A stretch of DNA of 64,000 nucleotides from Symbiodinium natans (lineage: Eukaryota > Sar > Dinophyceae > Suessiales > Symbiodiniaceae), in NCBI GenBank assembly GCA_905221605.1, contig CAJNDS010002822.1, forward strand, positions 62,001-126,000, read 5' to 3'. Position numbers and translations under genes: made by a program. Below the pieces are notes generated by a model, which was given only the letters and a program-made list of their open reading frames with translations, did not search any database and was not told the DNA's origin. Below, piece by piece: positions 42,401 through 54,400 of the stretch. How positions within the stretch are numbered: the stretch's first letter is position 1; each line of letters begins with the position of its first letter.

Positions 42401-45400
42401 CTGGGTTGGGGGCTTCCAAGTTTAAAGGTTCGCGGAGGCATGTGTCTAAACAGGAAGCCTTACCTGCCTGTACTAACGTTTCTTAAGATAACCAGTACAT
42501 TTTGCAAGAAGCACACCGCATGTAGACGTGCATACGGATACTTGTCGAATTTATTCGGCTTGTAAATTGGGAACATTGGGGGGAGCCCCTGCGTCCCCTG
42601 CGCTCCGACGACAGGATGTGCGCTACTACAGGACTGCATGGGACTCGCCGTGTTTGGGCCATTGGGCTCCTGGTGGTAGTGGGGCTCCCCTGGTGGTAGT
42701 GGGTTTGGGTTTTTGGGTTTGGGTTTGCAGGGTTTTTGTGTTAAGAGTTTAGTACTTCGAGTTTGGGGGTGGGTGCATCCGCAAAGTATGAGGGCTCTCT
42801 TGAACGCCTTTGGCCCCTTTATGCTTCTTTGTGATCCTCCTCTTGTGCAGGGTTCTGGGATGGATTGCTTGGGTTTGGGTTTCGCCGCGGCGCAGGACGC
42901 TGCCAATGCCTGGGAGTGGTGGCGGTGGTGTCCTCAGAGCTAGCAGCTAGACGACTCATAGGAGGGTTTACGAAATAGGGGACCCTAAAATAGACCCCCA
43001 AAGAGTAGGATTCCACTCTTTTCAGGATCCCAATAAGGTACCCTAATTTCGGAAACCCCCATGTGGGTTGGGGGCGGTTCGTCTTTGGCAATTGGAGATG
43101 GTGGGGCGAAGCGCGTGCAGGGCTCAAGGCGGCGTCCTTCTGCCAAGGCAGTCAGCACACTCTTGCCTTCGACTACGTCTTCGAGTCGAAGAATGACTGC
43201 GTGTTCTTTGCGTACTACGCGCGGGGCTGAGTGCTGACTCCAAAGTCCTGAGCCTATACACCCCACAACACTTCCCTAATCCCACACACTTGACACCTCA
43301 AACAGCACTTTGGGGTCCACCTGCAAGGAATCCGTGGACCACACTACCCTAAACGAACCAAACATTCCTCATTCGACCCCGTCCCCGTCCCACCCTCACC
43401 CTGAAATTCCTTGCCGGAGGTGCCCTACACGTACTCCATGCTGCGGCCTGCATCTCGGGATAGGCCTTTCTCCAGGTTGTCAGGGAAGTCTTTGAAGACA
43501 CATGACTCTAAGTCGATGCCTGAAGTGGGGGGTTCAGAACAAACGGCAGAAGAAGACAAGTGGTACCACGCAAGAACATCCACTGTAGCATCTACGTGGT
43601 TCAGCGAAAGGAGCTACAAGATCTGGCAGAAGTCGAGTGAAATCGGATGCAGCTCTTGCAAACTGCAGAGGTGAAACATATCTGTGTGGCGAGCATCTCC
43701 TTGTCAAACATGTGACATGTAAGGTTACCAGGTCAAAATCGAAACCGTTCAGGTGCATTTCTGGGGGCCTTTGTTGAGGACCCTCAGCCCTACAGCCCTG
43801 TCATACACCCTACACTGTGAGAAAATCCCTCCATGTGGGGCCTACGGGCCCACAGCCTACTGCCTGGCAGTGTAGGGTTCATGTTCGGGCTTACACCCTA
43901 ACCCCTGAGCCTCATGGCGTCGCCGGCCACCGGTCGGTAGTGCCCCGAAACCCCTACCGGCCTAAGAACCAAGCGACTTCAGCCCTGAAAGACCCCGAAA
44001 GCCGAAACCCTAAACCCTGAACCCTAAACCCTAAACCCTAAACCCTAAACGACTTCAGGTCCTTCCTGACCCATGCCACCAGCGACCCCATCACGCGGGT
44101 CTTCTGCCGATTGAAAAGCTTGGCGGTCACGGTGGGCGAGGCTGGGCCGGGCCAAGGGTTTTGAATTTAGGGTTTAGGGGCTTAAAGGGTTTAAGGTTTA
44201 GGGTTTAGGGTTTGGGGTTTAGAGGGTTAAAGGTTTGGGGTTTACGGTTTTGGGTTTTGGGTTTGGGGTTTAGGGTTTGGGGTTTAGGGTTTGGGGTTTG
44301 GGGTTTGGGGTTTAGGGTGAGATTCGGCCATGTTGCGAAGGTGGTGAAATCCTCGATGTGAATCCTGCAAAAAGCCTTGTAACAAATGTTAAACCCTAAA
44401 ACCTTATAAGCCCCCAAGCCCTCAACTCAAAGCCCTTAAGCCCTGAACCCACTTGAAGCCTTCTAAGCAACGGCCCCAAGAATGCCTGCAGAGGCGAGAT
44501 GTGACCTCTTGGCGATCTCGAACCCTGCCGTGCCCAAGAAGATGAAGAAGGCGCGCTCTTTTTTGGGTTTCTTGAGGGCTTGGGGTCCGGGTTCAGGGGT
44601 TCAGGAGGATCTCGGTTTTTTGGCATTAGAGGGTTCAGGGCTCAGGGACTGGGGTTGCGAGGTGAAGTTTCGCGGGTTGAGGGTATGGGATTGGGGTGTG
44701 GGGTTGAACGCCCATGGGTTTGGGGCTTCCTCCCTCACCCCAAGATAAACCGAAATCCCTAAAATCCCAATTCAATTTGAAAAATCAAACCCCAATAAAA
44801 AATCACGCAAAGCCATCAAATAAGCAGAGCCCACCCTAAACCCTAAACCCTAAACCCTAAACCCTAAACCCTAAACCCTAAACCCTAAACCCTAAACCCT
44901 AAACCCTAAACCCTAAATCCTAAATCCTAAACCCCAAACCCCAAACCCCAAACCTGAAATCTGAAACCCGAGGCCGTAGACCCCAAATCCCAAACGTCAA
45001 GGTCGTCATGGTCAGCTCTCGCGTGCACCCAGGGGAAAGTCCGGGTCTCAGAGGCCCACGGAGCCGAGACAGCCACCAGACTGGCTTTAGGGTTTAGGGT
45101 TTAGGGTTTAGGGTTTAGGGTTTAGGGTTTAGGGTTTAGGGTTTAGGGTTTCGGGTTTCGGGCCCAGGAGTTTCGGGCCCAGGATTTTCGGGCCCGGGTT
45201 TCGGGTTGGGGGTTTAGGGCTTAGGGTTTAAGGGTTCAGGGTTTAAGGGTTTAGGGTTTACAGGTTTAGGGGGTTTGGGGGTTTAGGGTGTATACGGCTA
45301 CCGGCCTGGATTCAGGGAGCCCTATACCCAAGACTCTATGCTTCGTAAGGATGAGCGCATTTTCAACAACTACGGGGATGACATCATTAGCCCAGACTGC

Positions 45401-48400
45401 GCCCTTGACCTAAACTACTTTGCAAAGCCTAGGAATGATGTCAGACTAGCTGCTGTTAGTCAGTCCACCTAATATCAGCTGCCTACCGTTTGACCCATTG
45501 GTGCAAGACCGGTGCGCATGAAGACTGTTAGAGGCGCTTCCTGCAGAATGTGGGGTCTTACGGAAATCCAAGTTGTAGGAGTCGCTTATAATCAGGAGCC
45601 CCCCCCCCCCCCCAATAAGGTACCCGAATGCTGGATTCCCCTTCGACAGTTGTGGGGGCACCATTAGGTACCTTGTTTCGGCCTACAAAACCCTAAACCC
45701 TAAACCCTAAACCCTAAACCCTAAACCCTAAACCCTAAACCCTAAACCCTAAACCCTAAACCCTAAACCCTAAACCCTAAACCCTAAACCCTAAACCCTA
45801 AAATTGACGAAACCCAGGTAACGCGAGTTGGCTGGTGCATGGCCTCATTGGCTTCCTCCTCTCACCCTGTGCCGAAGCCCAGGTCCCAGGGTGTTGGGGT
45901 AGGGTTTGGGGTTTAGGGTTTAGGGTTTAGGGTTTAGGGTTCAGGGTTTAGGGTTTAGGGTTTAGGGTTAGGGTTTAGGATTTAGGGTTGAGGGTTAGGG
46001 CTTTCAAACCCTAAACTGCAACGGCTGAACCAAACTGGCCCTAAACCTTAAAGGCCTGAAGCCCTAAACCCGAAACCTTATGCTTTAAGGGTTTGAGCTG
46101 GAGACTTTGGACTCTGGGCTTGGAGGGCTTTGGAGTTTTGACTTTGAAAGTTTCTTTGGGCTTGGGTTTCTTGTTTTGGGCCGAGGGTTGAAGGCTTGAG
46201 GGTTTCGGGTTTAGGGCTTGATGAGGCTGTCGGTGCTTTCGGGAAATTAGAGTATGAGGGTATCTTGAGTGTTTTTGTGGGAGTTCGGCTTCAATGCCTT
46301 CTGGGTTGGAACCATACACATAAGCCCTTTGAAGGGTTGAGAGTTTTTTGGGAACTCCTAAGGGGTAAAGGTCTGAGGTGGCTTCCTAAGTTTTAGGGTT
46401 TAGGGTCGTGCTAGGTTTGTTGCTAAACAGTCTCAGTCAGTGTGCCAGTTCAGAGACCACGAAGTTTGATTCTGACCGCGCAGGTTCTTCGAGACAACTT
46501 TGCAAGAGGCTGAGCATGCTTCCTTCCTTCCGGCGGCCTCCCATGTTACCGACACAAAGCGTGCAGACGCTCCCAAAAAAGGCTGTGTTCGCCCTGAAGC
46601 CCTAACCTGTATGCATATTGTATTATATTATGCTTGATTCTGTTATATTGTTATATGATATGACATTATATTTATGATATGATATGATACCTTATTATAT
46701 TATATCTTCTACTATGCGAATGTTATGTATTGTATTCTTGTGTGCAACGAGGTTTGGATGGTTGTACCCATGCTCAACCCCGATGGCGTCATCAGCGGAG
46801 CTCTGAGCCTGTCACCAGAAATCATACAATGTTGTTCATTCATTGCGTTATAGGGTTGAGGGTTTAGGGTTTACGGTTTTGGGGTGTAGGGTTTTGGGGG
46901 GCTTCTTCTTCCTAACCATGTGTTGGCATTCATTGCGATTGTTTGCGGAGATTGGTGCGCGGCGGCGGCAGCTGTGTGGCTGCTGCAGAAACGCTAACAC
47001 AGGAAGAAGCGGACAGTAGAGACACACGCGGCCGAGAAGCCAGATTACAGCGTTGGTGCATGCATACGTGTGCCCAGAAGGGTCCGTTTGCTTTGGTATC
47101 CGACCAAAACGAGGGTCCACAGGACTTCAGTGCAGCCGTTTCCTGGGGGTCCGTTTTCCCTTGGTCTGTCTAGATATCAGACCAAAACGAGGGTCCACAG
47201 GACTTTGCGCGATTGACTTCGTGCAGTGCAGCCGTTTCCTCGGTCCTCAAGTGTGCAGGCTTGAAGTTGAGAACAGCACATGGCGACCGCAATTGAGCGC
47301 AACCGTTTCAAGAGCCTTGCCTGCGTTTGTCGAAGATCCCTCGTCATTCGGTGGAAGTCGTTCTTTGCCAAGAGCCTCTCTGACAGAATAGGCCATGCCT
47401 TGTCATGATTGTGATGCAGCGACATAAGGTTGCACCTGGCCTTGTAGCATTGCAGCATGAGTGTGCATGAGCTTCATGGCGGAACTGTTTGCACCGCCGA
47501 AGATGTGCAAGGGTTGCGCTCGCAAAAGGGGTGCTCGGGAGATCTGACCGCTATTCCTTGACCTCCCGGGCTGCGGCACCACGTAACTTCGTAGTCCGGA
47601 GAGAGAGACTTTGTAGCTCGTCTTGCCAAGCTTAAGCCTGTATAATGCAGAAGCTCAAGGCAAGCGTCAGAAACCGCTCCAGCTCAGATGGAAAGGCAAG
47701 CCGAACATCAAGAAGTCGGGCCAGAGCCGGCTTCTGCCCATGCAATCCCACTGGTGGCCAAGATTCTCCCAAACCAACCTTAAGCGCTAAACCCTAACAG
47801 AACCGGCCCACATTCCGCTTTTCCCTTCCTGGATACATGCCAGTCAGTGGGACATGCTCGACAGTATGGGGGTTTAGAGATCAGGGCCAAGGCTTGAATA
47901 TCCGTTTAAACATATCCCCAAACAAAGGAAGGGCAAAGTGGACTGGGTTGAAAGCATGTTTAAATGTTACAAGCTAACGTTGCTCAAGGCTCAAACAGTG
48001 GAGGCTCCCACTGCGAAATTGTAGCATTGGGTGTGTGTCTCTTCTAAATCTAGCGAACATGTCATCGAACGTACGCCCCATGGAGACTTTACTGGAAGTG
48101 AGGAAGCTTTTCCAGGAGGTGTGCTGGCAAGACTCCCCGCTCGATCGACATTTCCGTAAGACTGCTGTTGAAAGGTTTCGGAAGGGAATGGATGTGGTCG
48201 TAAGCTTTCCAGCCGTCTATGGTGATGCATGGGCCGAGATCATCCGCACATCTGACGACCTGGGCCCCGCTGGTTTCGCTGCCACTGGACACTGGATTGC
48301 CGATGGGGATGAGGGCTACGGAGTCCATGATGTCGACGCCAATGGGATATGTCACTGCCAAACCCTCTATGGGAAACAAGCAGACTTCGGATGCCGGTGG

Positions 48401-51400
48401 TACACGCTGACACTCAACAAAATTCGTTTGGCCCACGAGAAGGGATGCAGCTTGATTTTTGTGACTAAGATTGATGGGTCGATTGGAGAATCGCAGAGAC
48501 GGGACTCTTCGTTCCTGGCAAGTCAGGGGATGCGTGTCCGCGTCGTGGCCATTGATGAGTTTGCTGTCGAGATGACCGCCAAGCGATATGGCCTTGCAGA
48601 TGCTGCTCGTGAGATTTTTGACCTGAACGCCAGTGACAAGATCGACTTTCTTGGGTCGTCAGACAAGAGCTTTCAGCTTGCTGATGTCGCCATCGTGAGT
48701 TTTCCAGGCGTGCATGGTCATGGATGGAACCGACTGACACGAGATTCCCTCAAAGAGGGAAGCACAATCGCCACAAGTTGCGTGTTCCTGCCTACTGAAA
48801 CGTCGCCGGGCTATGGGCAGCATCCCTTGAATAGCGCTTCAGGTGATGGATTCTTCATTCACCGTGACGGATGTTACTGCGATCAGCTTTATCCATATCC
48901 GAAGTACAGAATCAGGCCAGCGTGGGGCTGCCGCTGGTATGAGATGTGGACACTGGGCACGGTATGCTCAAGGACACCTGTGATTTCCTTTGGTTTGGAG
49001 TAGCTGCACATGTGGAAAACACAACCTGCTTTCCTCCACCAGCACGGCTAGGATCCTGGTCGGTTGGACTTTAGGGCTTGTATGACACCCAATGTCCCCA
49101 ACTCAGGAAGGAAAGAACCTGTGTGGCTTATCGCCATTGCCGTCTCGTGGTTGTGACCAAGCAAGATGGCACCGTTGGCAATTCGCAGGAAGGGGAGGTG
49201 GGTCGTAGTCAGAAGATTGGGGTTTTTCTGGAAGAGATCAGATTTACGTACATGAGGTGCTGCTCCCAAAAAGAAATTTCAGGGTGGTTAGTGGTTGATA
49301 CTGATAATTGGAGGGTCGGAGTGGGAGGCTTGGGAAGCGTACTTCCAGCCATTCAAGCAACACAATGGACCTAGCCCATCGTTATCTTGCCTTTTAGTTG
49401 CCCCCCACCCTCCAAGTACGCACATTAATTATTTGGACATATTCGGACCTTTTCCGTCAGGATGTCTCGTGGTGTCTAGAAGGGATTGCAGTGTAGAGGT
49501 GCAATCGTGGACAGCAATCCTTAACATTGATGCGTCTCGAGGTGGCCTTCTTGGAGAGAAGCAACATGCCCTACGAGAGAATCAAGATCTCTGAGTTTGC
49601 CCTGATGCTCCTCATTGGGAAGAAAAAGGAGTCCAGAAAACGGACTGCCCCCCCTGTAGATTTCGGACCCTCACCAAGCACTATTGTGAGCCCTTAGGGC
49701 CTGCAGCAGCATGCTTGCTTTGGTCGATGGATGAGGTTTTTGCGACATCCCAAGTGGCGCAGATCCTTGCACATCCTGTGGTGTTCGGATGGATGGGCTG
49801 TGGATAAGCTTAGCTTCAGCCTTGCAGGGCAAGGCTAGCACATTGCTAAGCGCTGGTGCTCCTAAGTGTGCCCCAAGCTGTATCGGTGAGGCTGTAGCTG
49901 ACGTGTGGCAGTGTTCATTTCCGAATTTTTGGTTTCTTTTACAAGCTAGGCTTGCTGGCCTCAAGCATGCTTGATGCTTGATTTTCTCCATATAGCTAGC
50001 TGCCGGCCAGGAGTCCAGGTTGGATGAAAGGGAGCATGCCAACAGGGCCCCTGCTCCAATCTCTCCGGTTAGAACGGCCTTGGAGACTGCACCTAGGCGA
50101 GGAGTTTACCCTTCTAAGGAGGGAGCTCTTCATTGTTGAGCAGCCAGTGTTGAGGCGTGGCTGAAAAAGTGCTGAAGCTGCCCTTCTTTGTCAGCTCATT
50201 GTCATCAACAGTGAACCAACTGCGCATTGCCCTGGCATCTTTTTGCTATGCTATGAGCTTTGTCAGAGTTGCCAGAGCTTGTCATCTGCACAAGCTGAGG
50301 GGGGCAAGTTGCTCTATGGGTTTTCCTACTTCGTTTTGGCACCCCTATCTTCCAAGCGAGCCATCCCGGCGGCTGGGGATAAGAAAAGGGCTTCTGCCAT
50401 TTGCACATATGCGAGCAGCTTGGATTGGGTCAGAACACATGTTTGGCATTAGAATTGCGCAGCCGAAGCTTGATGCCAGAACCCTAAACATCCTACACCC
50501 TAACCCTTGAACCCTGCACCCAAAGCCCCAAAGCCTCAAAGAGCAGCAGAGAATTGCTTTTGGGGGGTGGCACCCTAGTGTATTAATCTTAGTAGTTGTC
50601 GGTAAATCCTACTGTATATAGATTTGAACCGTGCTCGTCAAGAGCCAAAAGCCTATGGCAGGCAATCATGTAGGTTCCCCTTCGAGATTTTCTGATGTTC
50701 TCTCATGCTGGTTCTGGGGGCACTGACTATCCCTGGGGCTTGGACGCTAAACTTGCCAAGCAGTCGGTGCACCCCTAAACCAACCCACATCTAAACCCCG
50801 AACCCTCGGCTCCACCGGCCTCAATAATTAGAATAGGGTTTTGGGGTATATTGTCTTATTTCCTAATTATGGGTATAAAAGGAACCCCCCCCCAACATAA
50901 TATTAGTAACTATTTAGGCCCCTGTATCAGAGTATAAGCAGCTATAAGACCTTCCCTGTGCACTGCGAACCTAGAACACAGGTGCCTGAGATGTGGGCCG
51001 CTTGAAACGGGGCGGTTCTCCCTTGCGATGAGCCCGCAAACCCCTAAAGTCCCAAAATGCCAAGCCCCTTAAACCCTGCACCCCAAGCCCACCCTAAACC
51101 CCAAAGCCTAAACTCGCTAAACCCTGAACCCTAAATCCTAAACCCTAAACCCTAAAAAGCCCTTAAAGACTTTAAACAACCCTAAACCCTAAACCCTAAA
51201 AACCCCTAAAACCTAAACCCTAAACCCTAAACCCGAAACCTTCCGAATCCTAAAGACCTGAGGTGGCAACTACCGCTGCGGTCTCTGTGGCTGGGGGACC
51301 CTGTGGGCCATGAGCTGCTGTTGCATGGGGAGTTGACGGTCCACTGCTTGTTTATTAGGGTTTGGGGGTTTAGGGTTTGGGCCCTAAACCCAAAAAGTCA

Positions 51401-54400
51401 GAGGGTCTGAGCCCTAAGCCCTGCACCTGTGTTTTGGGTTTCAGGGCCTTTTACGCATCATACTTGAGATGACCGCTGGCCACTTCATTGTGGTGCTTTT
51501 GGCTCTGCAGCCTAACCCTTGAAACCTTCATTCAAGCCTGCCCCAAATCCCCCAAACCCCAAGCCAACCCTTAACCCCAAATCCTGCAAACTCGAAACAA
51601 TAACTCCCTAAGCCTCACACCTTCGCATTCCAAGCCCTAAACCTTATGCCCCAAGCCTCAAACTCGAAGCCCTCTAAACTCGAAACCCTACACTCCTAAA
51701 CCCCAAAGCAGAAATCCTAAACCTCCTAAACCTCCTAAACCTCCTAAACCTCCTAAACCTCCTAAACCTCCTAAACCTCCTAAACCTCCTAAACCTCCTA
51801 AACCTCCTAAACCTCCTAAACCTCCTAAACCTCCTAAACCTCCTAAACCTCCTAAACCTCCTAAACCTCCTAAACCTCCTAAACCTCCTAAACCTCCTAA
51901 ACCTCCTAAACCTCCTAAACCTCCTAAACCTCCTAAACCTCCTAAACCTCCTAAACCTCCTAAACCTCCTAAACCCTAAACCTCCTAAACCTCCTAAACC
52001 TCAAAGCCGAGAACCCCAAAACCATAAACCCTACCCTAAACCCCCCAAACCCTGAACCCCCCAAACCCTAAACCTCCTAAACCCTAAACCCTAAACCTCC
52101 TAAACCCTAAGCCCCAATCCCTAAACCCCAAACCCTGAACCCTAAACCCCAAGCCCCAAACCCTAAACCCCAAACCCCAAACCCTAAACCCTAAACCTCC
52201 TGAACCCCAAACCCGAAACCCTAAACCCCTTAAACCCCCTTTTGCCTGGACCGAGGCATGGACCTCAACCGCCAGTGGCGGTCTCCCCATGAGCTCCTCC
52301 ACTCACCGGCCAGCGCCTGATGACTTTCCGGGGTTTTAGGGTTTAGGGTTACTCGGGTTTAGGGTTTAGGGCTAGGGTTTAGGGTCGAGGGTTGAGGGTT
52401 TAGGGTTTATAGGGTTTAGGGGTTTTATTTTTTTTTTTGGGTTTAGGGTTTTTTGGGTTTTGGGGTTTTTTGGGGGGTTTGAAGGCTTTTGGTTTCTCCG
52501 CATCCTTGAATCCTAAATTTGGAAGGAACAACCAGCCGGCTCAGGGCACGTCCCGTGCGGGTTAAGGCCTCAGCCTAGGGCATGAACAGCGGGGCCGTTG
52601 AGACAAAGGGTACTGCCATCTTCAGCTGAGAATCCGCCAGAGCCCCGAGCTCAAAAGGCTTACGGGCCGAAATCCACAGACCCGAAAGTCCAAAGCACAA
52701 AAGGCCCAAGGCCGTGAGCACCAGATTCAACCCCGAGCCCCTACACCCTAAGCCCCCTAAACCCTAAACCCTAAACCCTGATCCCTTAACCCTAAACCCT
52801 AAACCCTGAACCCTAAACCCTAAACCCCAAACCCTGAAGCCCTCTCGCTCGCAGGTTTTCAAGCTCAAGAAGCTCGCGGGGTCCCTGTGCTTCCTGTTTC
52901 TGGCCATCGGGGCTGACAGTGGGCACAGAGCCTTCAAGAACCCGAAGACGAAGCCCGAAAGGCCAGAAGAACTAAGGAATAGACCCACTCAAAGATCCCG
53001 CAACCCCCAGCACGGTCGCCAGGGTTTCGAGCAGCCCTGAACTCCGAATCCTGGGCTAGGGTTTAGGGTTTAGGGTTTAGGGTTTAGGGTTTAGGGTTTA
53101 GGGTTTAGGGCTTAGGGCTTAGGGTTTAGGGTTTAGGGTTTAGGGTTTAGGGTTTAGGGTTTAGGGTTTAGGGGCAGCTAGGGTTTAGGGTTTGGGGTTT
53201 CGGGTTTCGTGTATCCCTTCAAGGCCCCAGTTTCAGACGCCGAGGTGGCCAAGAGTCGCTCCAGGCTGTGTACATATCTAGACCTGCCCACGCCCCAGCG
53301 AATTTCCGGCTTAGGGTCTTAAGAGCCTTTTTGGGCTTCATATTATATCAGTAATTGCAACTTTGGCGGATACTTTCAAATAAGGTTTAGGGGGCTTAGT
53401 GATTAAGGGCCTTGGGTGGGCTGTAGACTGAACTCTCTCTACAGCAAGACATGGCGGACTTGCGCTCCGCATTCCCCTTTCTTTATTGATGGTTCGGCCT
53501 CGCACTGCTTCTACCCACTGGAGTTGACTCCTCACCACCACAAGGCCGGGAGCGCAAAATAGCTGGCAGATGGTAGGGGCCCTCATCACCCTCAACCCTA
53601 GAACCCTAAGCCCTAGAACCTTAGAACTCTAGAACCCTAGAACCCTAAAACCCCAAGCCCTAAACCATCAACTTATACAACCCGCGAGCTTCCTGGACTC
53701 GAGGTTCTGCGTTCTCTTCTGGTTCAAGAACCTTACCGAGGTTTCGGGTTTAGGGCTTGGGTTGGTGGAATATTTCGTACCTCAGTCCCTCTTCCCCTAG
53801 GGTTGTCTTGCGCTGCCCGGCACGGCAAAGCCCTGCCTGCCCGAAAGCATCGAGCTTTAAGCCCTGAACAAACTGTCAAAGCTGAAAACCCTGAACCTTC
53901 AAACCCTAAACCTTTGAAACTAAACTCAAAGCTGCTGAGGCACGGGCATTCTCGCAAGTGCGGGATCTTTGCCTACGCCTGTGGCCAGTTTGCGGAGGCT
54001 GGTCCACCCATGCAGTTTGATATCGTGAAAGGCTCCCCAGCATAAGCACCCTAAACCCCGAATCCCATTCCATAGCCCTACAACCTTGGGGCGTGGGACT
54101 TGAGCCATTCGGAGTTGCAAGACAACGACTACTAAAACCTCAAGCCCCAAACCCCAAAACGCCTTGAAAGCCCCGGGCTGTGCAAGGACGACCACCGTCG
54201 CTTCACCGTGCGGATGTATCCAAAGCTCCTGCCGGGCAGCCCTGCAGGGTTTAGGGTTGAGGGTTGAGGGTTTGGGGTTTGGGGTTTGGGGTTCAGGGGC
54301 TCAGGGGTTTTTAGGGGTTTTTCCGGGGTTCAGGGGGTTAGGGGTTTTCCTGTATACGCCCAACCCCCAACTAAGACTCGAACCCTTCCTCAACCCTCAA

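Noticed and set aside
46610-46740. Organelle-derived insert, suggested by the AT-rich patch
   Set aside because: It is a TATATTATATGATA low-complexity tract at an intron end with no organellar gene sequence.
47053-47391. Short gene at 47,053-47,391
   Set aside because: It lies over a local duplication of ACCAAAACGAGGGTCCACAG; no protein motif, and it falls in a carboxypeptidase intron.
47975-48000. Spliced-leader relic before the nested gene (GTTGCTCAAGGCTCAAAC)
   Set aside because: Only the GGCTCAA core matches and the rest of the leader is absent; too weak to report.
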